From: an uncultured Porphyromonadaceae bacterium
Lineage (GTDB): Bacteria; Bacteroidota; Bacteroidia; Bacteroidales; Muribaculaceae
Direction of reading: 5' to 3'
Assembly: GCA_947176755.1 (NCBI GenBank)
Contig: CAMWRW010000006.1
Span: forward strand, 1 to 62,298
DNA: 62,298 nucleotides
This document shows positions 34,541-43,258 of this stretch, one piece after another. The notes under the pieces were generated by a model that was given only the letters and a program-made list of their open reading frames with translations, was not told the origin of the DNA and searched no databases. Position numbers and translations under genes: made by a program. How positions within the stretch are numbered: the first letter of the stretch is position 1; each line of letters begins with the position of its first letter.

Positions 34541-36891
34541 TTTTCAAAAACTTTTACAATATCGTAACGGTCGTCGCCATAGGAATACTCATGATCTTGG
34601 CGACCTCTTGCTCAAGCACACGCTATGTGCCCGACGGGAAATACCTGCTCGATGATGTAAAGGTCCGTATAAATGATACGACAGGCACACTGACCGAACA
34701 GCAGATGCTATCATTCGTGCGCCAGCGTCCGAACAATAAGTTTTTCTATCTTGCCAAACTCCGCCTTGGAGTCTACAATATGAGTGGCTCCGACAGCACG
34801 AGCAAATGGAATCGCTGGATTCGATCTCTCGGGGAACCCCCCGTGATATACGACCCTGAGGCGACTGCTACTGATGCGGCCCAGTTGCTCAAGGCGATGA
34901 GCAATGCAGGATTCCTTGGAGCAAAAGTTGAAGTTGATTCCTTTCCTCGCCCTGACAAGAAAAAAATCAGACTTGTCTATAAACTGGATGCAGGAGAACC
35001 CCATGTAATAACTTCGATCAACTACGTTTTCCCCAACGACACGATGCGAAATCTCGTGATGCGGGATTCTGCCCGGTTTCCCGTGCAACCGGGCCAACGC
35101 CTTGATCGCACCATGCTTGAGGTCCAAAGGGAATGGATCACAGGAAGGTTGCAGAACCGCGGCTACTGGGCATTCAATAAACAATTCATAACATTTAATG
35201 CCGACACGACGGAAGGGTCTCATGACGTGAACCTGACGATGACAGTCAGACCTCCGCGAACTCATGCAGCCACTCCAATCCTTCTTGAAACACACAAGCG
35301 TTACATAGTAAAAAAGGTAAAGTTTCTTGTCGGATATGACCCGGCAACAACAATCGGGCCAAGACATTTTGTTGCTGCGGACTCCGTGACATACCGAGAC
35401 ATCGAAGTTCTGTATGCAGATAAGAAACACCTTCTAAGACCATCGACCCTCTACGATTGCTGTTACATCAGGGCCGGGGAACCATACAGCGAACGACATG
35501 TATCGCAGACATACTCTGCTTTATCGAGGATGCAGATTCTAAAATTCACCAATATCCAGTTTATGCCTGCCGGAGAAATTGGTGATACGGGCCTTTTGGA
35601 TGCATATATCATGCTTACATCCGACCGCAGCCAATCAGTCTCAATAGAACTGGAAGGAACGAACTCCGAGGGAGACCTCGGGGCGGCCCTCGGTTTGAAC
35701 TATTCCCATCGCAATATAGGCCACGGCGGAGAAATCCTGTCGGCGCGAATAAGAGCTTCATACGAAGCAATCTCGGGCGACCTCGCAGGATTCATCAATA
35801 ACCGCGCAACGGAATATAGTCTTGACCTCGGATTGACTTTCCCGAAATTCGAAGCCCCTCTGCTGAAAGAGAGTTTCAAGAGGAGAATTAACGCCACCAC
35901 ATCCTTGCAACTATCGATGAATTATCAGGAGCGTCCGGAATATACACGAATAATCTCCACGATAGGATGGAATTATAAATGGTCGGAACGAAGATCCCGC
36001 TACCGATATCAGTTTACGCCTATTGATATCAATTATGTGTATCTTCCCAAATCGACAAATAACTTCATCGACCAGATTGCTCCGGATAATCCACTGCTGA
36101 GATACAGCTATCAGGACCATTTCATCATGCGGGCCGGATTCAATTTCTATTACACCGACAAGCGCACGACATCGCCGTGGAACAATCATCTGCAAAAAAA
36201 TGTGTTCACCGTGCGCGCAAACGCAGAAATTGCCGGGAATCTCCTTTTCGCGCTTAGTGAAATCATCAATCCCCGACGCAATTTCCGTACGGATCCATAT
36301 AAGATTTTTGGAATCCATTATTCTCAATATGTGAAAGCAGAAGGGGAACTCAACTATCTTCATTCATTCAACCGACGTCACGCCCTCGCCGGGCATATAG
36401 CCTTAGGAGTCGGAGTCCCTTACGGAAACTCAACGATTCTTCCATTTGAGAAACGGTTCTATGGAGGAGGTGCCAACGGGGTTCGCGGATGGTCGGTCCG
36501 CACTCTTGGTCCGGGTCGCTTCCCGACGGGGAATTCAGTGAATGATTTCATCAATCAATGCGGCGACATAAGAATTGAAGCAAGTCTGGAATATAGAGCC
36601 AAACTTTTTTGGGTAATCGAGGGTGCCCTTTTTATGGATGCCGGTAACATCTGGACGATTCGCGATTATGAAACCCAACCTCACGGTACTTTCCATTTCA
36701 ACTCATTTTACAAAGAGTTTGCCACAGCATACGGCATCGGAGTCCGATTTGACTTCAGCTATTTTCTTCTACGCTTCGATCTGGGCATGAAAGCACACAA
36801 TCCGGCCATTAACCGCGAACCCTGGCCTCTTATCCATCCCAAATGGGGACGTGACCATGCTTTCCACTTCTCGATAGGCTATCCTTTCTAA
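34537..36891 (+). CDS. TamL-type Omp85 outer-membrane assembly lipoprotein
   Basis: The ATG at 34537, in an ATGA overlap with the permease, gives 784 aa. The signal ends in a lipobox (ILATSC), the mark of Bacteroidetes TamL. POTRA-like modules follow (YVPDGKYLLDDVKVRI; LDAGEPHVITSINYVF; YIVKKVKFLVGYD). The C-terminal Omp85 barrel contains GANGVRGWSVRTLGPGRF, the conserved VRG motif region, and ends in an aromatic residue (HFSIGYPF). TamA/TamL proteins help insert outer-membrane proteins or move lipids with a TamB partner. No tamB is seen here. Upstream starts in the permease gene are rejected. Confidence 0.9.
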   Translation: MIFKNFYNIVTVVAIGILMILATSCSSTRYVPDGKYLLDDVKVRINDTTGTLTEQQMLSFVRQRPNNKFFYLAKLRLGVYNMSGSDSTSKWNRWIRSLGEPPVIYDPEATATDAAQLLKAMSNAGFLGAKVEVDSFPRPDKKKIRLVYKLDAGEPHVITSINYVFPNDTMRNLVMRDSARFPVQPGQRLDRTMLEVQREWITGRLQNRGYWAFNKQFITFNADTTEGSHDVNLTMTVRPPRTHAATPILLETHKRYIVKKVKFLVGYDPATTIGPRHFVAADSVTYRDIEVLYADKKHLLRPSTLYDCCYIRAGEPYSERHVSQTYSALSRMQILKFTNIQFMPAGEIGDTGLLDAYIMLTSDRSQSVSIELEGTNSEGDLGAALGLNYSHRNIGHGGEILSARIRASYEAISGDLAGFINNRATEYSLDLGLTFPKFEAPLLKESFKRRINATTSLQLSMNYQERPEYTRIISTIGWNYKWSERRSRYRYQFTPIDINYVYLPKSTNNFIDQIAPDNPLLRYSYQDHFIMRAGFNFYYTDKRTTSPWNNHLQKNVFTVRANAEIAGNLLFALSEIINPRRNFRTDPYKIFGIHYSQYVKAEGELNYLHSFNRRHALAGHIALGVGVPYGNSTILPFEKRFYGGGANGVRGWSVRTLGPGRFPTGNSVNDFINQCGDIRIEASLEYRAKLFWVIEGALFMDAGNIWTIRDYETQPHGTFHFNSFYKEFATAYGIGVRFDFSYFLLRFDLGMKAHNPAINREPWPLIHPKWGRDHAFHFSIGYPF

Positions 36892-36932
36892 AGCCGGAAG
36901 AGCAAAGTAAAGTCTAATTTTGCATGGCCCGA

Positions 36933-36964
36933 TTTCGGTATTTATCAATTTATAGTTATATTTG
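36933..36964 (+). promoter_or_regulatory. Possible promoter of gph
   Basis: TTTC (36933-36936, one mismatch), 20 bases, then TATATTTG (36957-36964), 32 bases before the gph ATG. A second TAATTTTG lies at about 36914-36921 without a clear -33 box. Confidence 0.35.
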
Positions 36965-36996
36965 CATTTCGGGGATAGGGAAACTTTACTTGAACA

Positions 36997-37656
36997 ATGA
37001 AAAAATTAGTGATATTCGATCTTGACGGAACTCTGTTGAACACTATCGCAGACCTCGGGAATGCGTGTAATTATGCTTTAAAAACGCTCGGGTATGCCGA
37101 ACATCCTCTACCCTCTTACAACTATATGGTAGGCAACGGGGTCCGGACGCTGATGCAAAGGGCAGCTCCGGATGCTTCCCCGGAAGTGATCGAGACCTTA
37201 CTGAAACTGTTCAGGGAATACTACGATAATCACGCGATGGATTTAACCGTGCCCTATCCCGGGATTCGCGAACTTCTGCGCCAACTGACCGATATGGGAG
37301 TAGCCGTTGCCGTGACCTCCAATAAGTATCAGGCAGCCGTAGAAAAAATTATCAGCCATTATTTCCCTGAGATTCCGTTTGTGGCCGTCCTTGGAGAAAG
37401 CGCGGACAGGAGTAAGAAACCGGACCCATCGATAGTGTTTGAAGTGTTGGGAAAACATCCGACCCCAAAGAACGATGTATTATACGTCGGAGATTCAGCT
37501 GTGGATATGGAGACGGCACGCCGGGCATGCATAGAATCAGCTGGAGTTACATGGGGATTCCGTCCCGTCTCGGAACTCACCGACGCCAATGCCAACCATA
37601 TCGTGTCGGACACGGGAGAAATCCTTGCCCTTGTTACGCGTGCCGAACTGACATAA
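36997..37656 (+). CDS. gph: Phosphoglycolate phosphatase-like HAD hydrolase
   Basis: The product is 219 aa. HAD motif I FDLDGTLLNT lies at 8-17. A cap domain starts SYNYMVGNGVRTLMQRAAP, as in Gph. Motif II is TSNK, motif III the Lys in SKKPDPSIVFEVL, and motif IV YVGDSAVDMETARRA. It dephosphorylates 2-phosphoglycolate or similar small phosphates. Specificity within HAD subfamilies is hard to assign from sequence, so the symbol is provisional. It converges on gdhA across a bidirectional terminator. Confidence 0.85.
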   Translation: MKKLVIFDLDGTLLNTIADLGNACNYALKTLGYAEHPLPSYNYMVGNGVRTLMQRAAPDASPEVIETLLKLFREYYDNHAMDLTVPYPGIRELLRQLTDMGVAVAVTSNKYQAAVEKIISHYFPEIPFVAVLGESADRSKKPDPSIVFEVLGKHPTPKNDVLYVGDSAVDMETARRACIESAGVTWGFRPVSELTDANANHIVSDTGEILALVTRAELT

Positions 37657-37713
37657 CAGGACTTCTGTCCCCGCGACAAGAGTCATCATATTTCTTATAC
37701 AGCCGAAAACAAT

Positions 37714-37740
37714 GGAGGCGACGTCTTGGACGTCGCCTCC
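37714..37740. terminator. Bidirectional terminator between gph and gdhA
   Basis: Perfect 11-bp arms GGAGGCGACGT / ACGTCGCCTCC around a 5-base loop, with T-rich sequence (TCTATTTTGG) on the plus side and A-rich sequence preceding (TTTTCGG on the minus side). It sits between convergent genes. Confidence 0.7.
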
Positions 37741-37767
37741 TCTATTTTGGGTTATATCTGATATTTC

Positions 37768-39105
37768 TTAGATAATGCCCTGGCCCATCATAGCGTCAGC
37801 AACCTTGAGGAAGCCGGCGATATTAGCACCCTTCATGTAGTTGATGTAACCATCTTCCTGACGGCCGTATTCAACACAAGCGTCGTGGATGTCAAGCATG
37901 ATGGTGTGAAGCATTTCATCAACCTTTTCAGCGCTCCACTGGAGGTGTTCAGCATCCTGAGTCATTTCAAGACCGGAAACAGCCACACCGCCTGCATTCA
38001 CTGCCTTACCGGGAGCATAGGGAGTCTTGTTGGCGAGGAACGTATCGATAGCCTCAGCCGTGCAACCCATGTTGGAAACTTCAGCAACCATGAGAACATT
38101 GTTTGCAATCAGAGCCTTAGCGTCAGCCTCTGCGAGCTCGTTCTGAGTAGCACAGGGAAGAGCGATGTCGACTTTCTGCTCCCAAGGTTTCTTGCCGGGG
38201 AAGAAAGTTGAGCCGGGGAAACGATCAGCATAAGGAGCCACAACGTCGTTGCCGGAAGCACGAAGTTCGAGCATATAGTCGATCTTTTCAGCGTCAAGAC
38301 CTGCGGGGTCGTAGATGTAACCGTCAGGACCGGAGATAGTCACGACCTTACCGCCAAGTTCAGTAGCTTTCGTAGCCGCACCCCAGGCAACGTTACCGAA
38401 GCCGGAGATAGCGATAGTCTTGCCCTTGATGTCGGTATTGAGGTCTTTGAGCATGCTTTCAACGAAGTAGAGAGCACCGAAACCTGTTGCTTCAGGACGA
38501 ATGCGGCTACCGCCGAAGGAAAGACCCTTGCCGGTGAATGTTCCTGTGTTTTCGCGAGCAAGTTTCTTATACATACCGTACATGTAGCCTACTTCGCGGC
38601 CACCTACGCCGATATCACCTGCGGGAACATCGCGATCCGGGCCGAGGTTACGCCAGAGTTCAAGGATAAATGCCTGGCAGAAACGCATGATTTCAGCGTC
38701 GCTCTTGCCACGGGGGCTGAAGTCAGAACCACCTTTACCACCACCCATCGGGAGGGTCGTGAGGGCGTTTTTGAACGTCTGCTCGAAGCCGAGGAATTTG
38801 AGGATTGAGAGGTTAACGGATGCGTGGAAGCGGATACCACCTTTGTACGGGCCAATCGCGTTGTTGAACTGTACGCGATAGCCGATATTGTTCTGCACTT
38901 CACCCTTGTCGTCAACCCACGTTACGCGGAACGTGAAGATGCGATCGGGCTCTACCATACGCTCGATGATGCGTGCTTTTTCGAATTCAGGGTGCTGATT
39001 GTAAACTTCCTCTACGCTGAGAAGAACTTCTTTTACGGCCTGGAGGTACTCTTTTTCACCGGGGTGTTTGGCCTCAAGGTCGGCCATGATCTGGTTAATG
39101 TTCAT
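37768..39105 (-). CDS. gdhA: NADP-type glutamate dehydrogenase (hexameric)
   Basis: The product is 445 aa, the normal length. The substrate-binding segment GPYKGGIRFHASVNLSILKFL and the catalytic-lysine motif LPMGGGKGGSDF are present. The Rossmann domain follows (KTIAISGFGNVAWGAATKA). It assimilates ammonium into glutamate in the cytoplasm. It is a single-gene unit with its own promoter and a convergent terminator. NADP preference is inferred from similarity to Bacteroides GdhA-type enzymes. Confidence 0.96.
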   Translation of the reverse strand: MNINQIMADLEAKHPGEKEYLQAVKEVLLSVEEVYNQHPEFEKARIIERMVEPDRIFTFRVTWVDDKGEVQNNIGYRVQFNNAIGPYKGGIRFHASVNLSILKFLGFEQTFKNALTTLPMGGGKGGSDFSPRGKSDAEIMRFCQAFILELWRNLGPDRDVPAGDIGVGGREVGYMYGMYKKLARENTGTFTGKGLSFGGSRIRPEATGFGALYFVESMLKDLNTDIKGKTIAISGFGNVAWGAATKATELGGKVVTISGPDGYIYDPAGLDAEKIDYMLELRASGNDVVAPYADRFPGSTFFPGKKPWEQKVDIALPCATQNELAEADAKALIANNVLMVAEVSNMGCTAEAIDTFLANKTPYAPGKAVNAGGVAVSGLEMTQDAEHLQWSAEKVDEMLHTIMLDIHDACVEYGRQEDGYINYMKGANIAGFLKVADAMMGQGII

Positions 39106-39174
39106 GATAGTTTATTTAGACTTTAGGTTATTCTGTCGAAATGGCCCGGAGGCCACTGTCAAGTGATTCCGTTG

Positions 39175-39206
39175 CAAACTTACAAACTTTCTATAAAACG
39201 GCCAAA
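39175..39206 (-). promoter_or_regulatory. Bacteroidetes-type promoter of gdhA
   Basis: On the minus strand, TTTG (39203-39206), a 20-base spacer and TAAGTTTG (39175-39182), about 70 bases upstream of the gdhA ATG. Confidence 0.6.
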
Positions 39207-39252
39207 CTTACGACAAAAAATATTTAATGTTTATAAACATATTTGTCCATAT

Positions 39253-39284
39253 TAAAAAAGAGGTCCGACCCAAGGTCGGACCTC
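39253..39284 (-). terminator. Rho-independent terminator of the OmpA-family gene
   Basis: Perfect 11-bp arms GAGGTCCGACC / GGTCGGACCTC with a 3-base loop, followed on the minus strand by T6. It starts 26 bases past the stop of the porin gene. Confidence 0.85.
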
Positions 39285-39309
39285 CAAGTTATTGGTCTAT
39301 CGAAATAGA

Positions 39310-40578
39310 TTACTTCTGAGTGAAGATTACGATACGGTTCCAGTCGTTAGTGCTGTAGGGCTGTACGTCAGAGCCGTCGAAGCTAACAGTGTAACGGTTG
39401 GGGTTGATGCCGTACTGAGTAGTAAGGGCGTTAGCAACTGCATTTGCGCGGCGCTCTGAGAGGGCCATGTTGTATTCGCTCGTACCGGTATCCTTATCAG
39501 CATAACCTACGATCTTGATGTTCTCGTTGGGGTTAGCCTTCAGCCATTCAGCCATGTTGTAGATGTTAACCTCTTCGGTGGGGAGGATAGCGTCGCTGTT
39601 GATGGTGAAACGAACGGTTGCCATAAGAGGAGCGTTTACACAGTCCTTAACAACGGGTTCGGGGCAGGGGAGCTGAGCCTGGAGGGCAGCCACTTCCTGA
39701 CCGCAAGCGAGAAGCTGAGCGCGGAGGTCGTTAACCTGACCGTTGAGAGCTGCAACCTGGCTAACATAGCTGCACTCGTTGAAAGAGTTCCAGCCACGGC
39801 CACCGATGTTGAAGTTGAAACCACCCATAGCGGAAACGAGACAGTCGATGGAGTTACCGCTAGCGTAGTTGTTCCAGTTATCACCGTAGAACATTGCGCG
39901 GGCCTCTGCGAAGAAGTCTACATACTTGCCGAGACGGAAACGGAATTCGAGACCTGCAGATACGGGGAGTGTCCACTGTACGCTCTTCCAATCCTCGTTG
40001 TTAGCGAATTTCTCACGGAGGATGTTGTTAGCTACAGGAGCACCGCCGCCTTCGCGATGGAAGTTCCAGTTAGCGTCACCACCGAAGCCGAAGAAGGGAA
40101 GGATGGAGAATACGCGCTTGCTGTTAACACCGCCAAGAGAGTTGAACATATCCCACATAGCCTCAAGCTGGATGCCTGCGTGGCGAGAGTGAGTCCAACC
40201 ATCGTTGGGAGCTGCGAGGGTGGGAGCGTCCCAATGGAGGCTACCGTAGAAACCTTTCAGACGGAATGCCCAGTAGGGGGATACCCAACGGCCGAAACCG
40301 ACGCTGTAAACTGCAGTCCACTTCTTGCCTTCAACCGGAGTGTAGGCTCTGTCCTCATTAAGAGTACCGCGCTCCACGAGGGGCTGGTTACCACCGGCGC
40401 TGAGCTCAATCCACCAGTTGTTACGCCAGTTGGAGAAATAGTGGTTCGTGTTGTCGCAAGTGAACTCGGTAACTGTCACTGCATCGTCAACGAACACGTC
40501 CTGTGCGTTTGCAACGTTGCTGAAAGCGAACGTGCCGGCGCAGAGGGCCATTGCGTAGTAAAGATTCTTAGCTTTCAT
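39310..40578 (-). CDS. OmpA-family outer-membrane protein
   Basis: The product is 422 aa. A signal peptide ends at NVANAQ. An N-terminal beta-barrel of about 250 residues follows (WWIELSAGGNQPLVERG ... FGRWVSPYWAFRLKGFYG). A short coiled linker (VAALNGQVNDLRAQLLACGQ) leads to the OmpA peptidoglycan-binding domain with NENIKIVGYADKDTGT and YNMALSERRANAVANAL. This is an abundant Bacteroidetes surface porin type that anchors outer membrane to peptidoglycan. It is expressed from a consensus promoter with a leader of about 330 bases and ends at a strong terminator, so it is monocistronic. Confidence 0.95.
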   Translation of the reverse strand: MKAKNLYYAMALCAGTFAFSNVANAQDVFVDDAVTVTEFTCDNTNHYFSNWRNNWWIELSAGGNQPLVERGTLNEDRAYTPVEGKKWTAVYSVGFGRWVSPYWAFRLKGFYGSLHWDAPTLAAPNDGWTHSRHAGIQLEAMWDMFNSLGGVNSKRVFSILPFFGFGGDANWNFHREGGGAPVANNILREKFANNEDWKSVQWTLPVSAGLEFRFRLGKYVDFFAEARAMFYGDNWNNYASGNSIDCLVSAMGGFNFNIGGRGWNSFNECSYVSQVAALNGQVNDLRAQLLACGQEVAALQAQLPCPEPVVKDCVNAPLMATVRFTINSDAILPTEEVNIYNMAEWLKANPNENIKIVGYADKDTGTSEYNMALSERRANAVANALTTQYGINPNRYTVSFDGSDVQPYSTNDWNRIVIFTQK

Positions 40579-40912
40579 ACTGTAATTTTTAAGAATAGTT
40601 TGATTTTTTTATTTCTGATAGTTTAACGTTAAAATCTATTAATCGGTTTTAACGACTCGTCGATTTTAACATTTCGGACAGCCTTTTTTATTCTGAAACA
40701 TTTCCGACCAAGGAATGAACCCTATAGATAATCGACTGATAACCAACACGCCATGCATTATTTATCGTCTAATAAGCAAGCTTTTTCAACCGATTATTTT
40801 TTTCTTCTCCTCCTCCATTTTCCGGAGCATTTATTTGAAAACATCTTCCAATCGAACCTTATCGGATGCAGGAGGAGAATTGGATTTCACACTTCTTAAC
40901 CGTGTGTTTCAC
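40579..40912 (-). promoter_or_regulatory. Long 5' leader of the OmpA-family mRNA
   Basis: The predicted start at about 40912 leaves roughly 330 untranslated bases. The leader is A/T-rich with pyrimidine/purine tracts (for example the TTTTTTTCTTCTCC stretch at about 40798 on the plus strand). No riboswitch I recognise is present, and frames inside it show no family resemblance. With the promoter it fills most of the 520-base gap between the porin and the M23 gene. Confidence 0.5.
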
Positions 40913-40916
40913 CGTG

Positions 40917-40947
40917 CAAAATTAGTCAAAGTTTTTAACATTGCAAA
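40917..40947 (-). promoter_or_regulatory. Consensus Bacteroidetes promoter of the OmpA-family gene
   Basis: On the minus strand, TTTG (40944-40947), exactly 19 bases, then TAATTTTG (40917-40924). No closer promoter to the ATG at 40578 is apparent. Confidence 0.65.
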
Positions 40948-41098
40948 TTAACATCTATGTTTTTCTTGATTTTAAGTTCATTTTTGGCTAACTTCGCTGA
41001 ATCTTTTACAGCCTGACACTCCACATTATTTACCTACTCCTTAATAATAGGAACTTTTCCGGAGTAACAAGAGCAAGGATATCCTATCGTTTTTTCTC

Positions 41099-41989
41099 AT
41101 GAAGCCTATCTCAGGACGCAAGAAGTCTCAACAGAAATTTATCCGTTATTCCCTGCGGATCGATGATGAATCTCATCTCTCAACGAGGTTTACATGGAAA
41201 TTTACTCTTCCTCAACTTATTGCTATATGCGTTGCAGGCATAATTTTCTTTCTCATGGCAGCGGCATTTCTTGTGATGATTACACCTCTTCACAGATTGC
41301 TGCCCGGATATATGAAGCAATCCGAGCGTGCGGCATCCGAAGAGAATCTTCTTCGTCTTGACTCTTTAAGAGAAGCATACGCGGTCAATCAAGCATTTAT
41401 CGACAACTATCTACGCATATCCGACCCTGACCGCAAGTCGGAACCTCCCCTACCTTCCGATTCGCTCCTCCCGCGGGGGATGAGTCCGGATGGAGACTCT
41501 CTTCTCTCAGCCCTTCCCCGCGAAAGCCGATTCATGACAGAAATGGAGAAACGGGAACGCTATAATATTTCTGTGCTTGCACCGCTGGCAGCCGACGGAA
41601 TGATGTTTTTACCTGTCGCTCCGGACGGAATCATTCTCGGATCCACCCGCTACCGGCAGGAGGCCACAATAGTTACGTCGGGACACAGTCCGATACTTGC
41701 CGTAGCCGACGGGCGTGTGATCAGTTGCACGTATGATATAAAGAGAGAGGGATATAACATCGTGATTCAGCATCCACGCGGATTCATCTCTTTATATTCT
41801 CAGCTTGACCAACCTCTGGTTGACACTGATGACGAGGTCTTCGCCGGCCAAGCTATCGCCTTCGCTCCCCACGCAAAATCGGATGGAAAACGTCAGATTA
41901 CGTTCCGGATGTGGCATAATCGGATTCCTCTAATCCCCGCGGAATATATCGACGCCAACCCTAACAAATACGGAGGAACCGGGTCTTAA
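41099..41989 (+). CDS. Membrane-anchored M23/LytM-like protein, probably catalytically inactive
   Basis: The product is 296 aa. A basic N-terminus is followed by one membrane helix (about 42-65: LIAICVAGIIFFLMAAAFLV), a coiled linker, and a C-terminal LytM/peptidase_M23 fold (SPILAVADGRVISCTYD; GYNIVIQHPRGFISLYSQLD; GQAIAFAPH). The zinc-site pattern is incomplete: the usual His of the LYAHLS motif is Gln (LYSQLD), and the upstream HxxxD zinc motif is not evident. Such LytM proteins often regulate amidases instead of cutting peptidoglycan. It precedes dxr and rseP on the same strand. Confidence 0.8.
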   Translation: MKPISGRKKSQQKFIRYSLRIDDESHLSTRFTWKFTLPQLIAICVAGIIFFLMAAAFLVMITPLHRLLPGYMKQSERAASEENLLRLDSLREAYAVNQAFIDNYLRISDPDRKSEPPLPSDSLLPRGMSPDGDSLLSALPRESRFMTEMEKRERYNISVLAPLAADGMMFLPVAPDGIILGSTRYRQEATIVTSGHSPILAVADGRVISCTYDIKREGYNIVIQHPRGFISLYSQLDQPLVDTDDEVFAGQAIAFAPHAKSDGKRQITFRMWHNRIPLIPAEYIDANPNKYGGTGS

Positions 41990-42040
41990 AGAAATTTTTG
42001 CTAACTTTGCAGAATTAAGTCAGCTAAAAACCACCCCACC

Positions 42041-43243
42041 GTGAACACCGAACCGAAAAGGATATCCATTTTAGGAAGCACCGGCAGCATCGGCACACAG
42101 ACACTTGACATAATCGCTTCTTATCCGGAGCGTTTCAGGGCCGAAGTGCTGACTGCAGGACGCAATCACAAGTTGCTCGCCGAACAGGCGCGGCGATTCG
42201 CGCCATCTATAGTGGTGATTGCCGACGAGAGCGGCGCAGCCGACCTTCAGAATGAATTATTCGGCACCGGCATTCGTGTCGAGGTCGGTTCGGAAGCTAT
42301 TGCTGAAGCTGCAGGAAGAGATGAAGCAGATATTGTTGTCACGGCCATGGTTGGCTACAGCGGACTTCTTCCCACTATAAGGGCAATTGAATCCGGCAAG
42401 ACAATCGCTTTGTCAAACAAGGAAACGCTTGTGGTCGGCGGCGAGCTAATCTCCCGAATGCTTGGCAGGATTCCGGAAGCGAAGCTCCTTCCCGTTGACA
42501 GCGAGCATTCCGCAATTTTCCAATGTCTTCAGGGAGAGAGCCACCACACCATTCGCAGATTAATTCTTACGGCAAGCGGAGGCCCCTTCCGCACCACGCC
42601 GCGAGAAACATTTCCTGAACTTACCCGGGAACAAACCCTCCGTCATCCAAATTGGGATATGGGGGCCAAAGTCACTGTCGATTCGGCAACGATGATGAAC
42701 AAGGGCTTTGAGATGATCGAGGCTCGCTGGCTTTTCGACATCGAGCCGTCGCGCATTGATGTCGCCGTGCATCCGCAGTCGATTGTCCACTCGATGGTGG
42801 AGTTCGTTGATGGGTCGGTAAAGGCTCAGCTCGGTGTGCCCGACATGCACCTTCCCATTCAATATGCCCTCGGATACCCTACCCGATTGGAATCAAAACG
42901 ACCCGGTCTGACTCTCGAACAATATTCATCACTCACTTTCGAACATCCTGACACGAATAGATTTCCTCTTCTTCGGATCGCATATCAAGCCGCCGAGCAG
43001 GGAGGGCTCGCGCCATGCGTCATGAATGCGGCAAACGAAGTGGCTGTTGCAAGATTTCTGGCCGGAGACATTCGTTTTGTCGACATTCCCTGGCTTGTTG
43101 CCACCGGATTGGAGGATATTCCGGAATGTAGCGAATTGACGTTGCAAACCCTTGAGGAATGTCATCATGAAGCCACGCATAGAGCTGAGGCAATCGCCAA
43201 CAGAATTCAGAGACATCCGCAAGACAATCCATTCTTTAATTAA
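42041..43243 (+). CDS. dxr: 1-deoxy-D-xylulose 5-phosphate reductoisomerase
   Basis: The product is 400 aa from a GTG start (42041), which places the N-terminus correctly at KRISILGSTGSIGTQTLDII, the NADPH-binding motif. The catalytic segment PVDSEHSAIFQCLQG and the flexible-loop PHPNWDMGAKVTVDSATMMNKG-type motif (here RHPNWDMGAK then VTVDSATMMNKG) are intact. It makes MEP in the non-mevalonate isoprenoid pathway. A TAACTTTG at 42002-42009 may be its -7 box but has no clear -33 partner. It is followed by rseP after 15 bases. Confidence 0.96.
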   Translation: MNTEPKRISILGSTGSIGTQTLDIIASYPERFRAEVLTAGRNHKLLAEQARRFAPSIVVIADESGAADLQNELFGTGIRVEVGSEAIAEAAGRDEADIVVTAMVGYSGLLPTIRAIESGKTIALSNKETLVVGGELISRMLGRIPEAKLLPVDSEHSAIFQCLQGESHHTIRRLILTASGGPFRTTPRETFPELTREQTLRHPNWDMGAKVTVDSATMMNKGFEMIEARWLFDIEPSRIDVAVHPQSIVHSMVEFVDGSVKAQLGVPDMHLPIQYALGYPTRLESKRPGLTLEQYSSLTFEHPDTNRFPLLRIAYQAAEQGGLAPCVMNAANEVAVARFLAGDIRFVDIPWLVATGLEDIPECSELTLQTLEECHHEATHRAEAIANRIQRHPQDNPFFN

Positions 43244-43258
43244 TATATCTTTTTACTA

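Noticed and set aside
40715..40951. 78-codon plus-strand frame in the gap before the M23 gene
   Set aside because: Low-complexity hydrophobic/Ser-rich translation lying over the minus-strand promoter and leader of the porin gene; no family resemblance.
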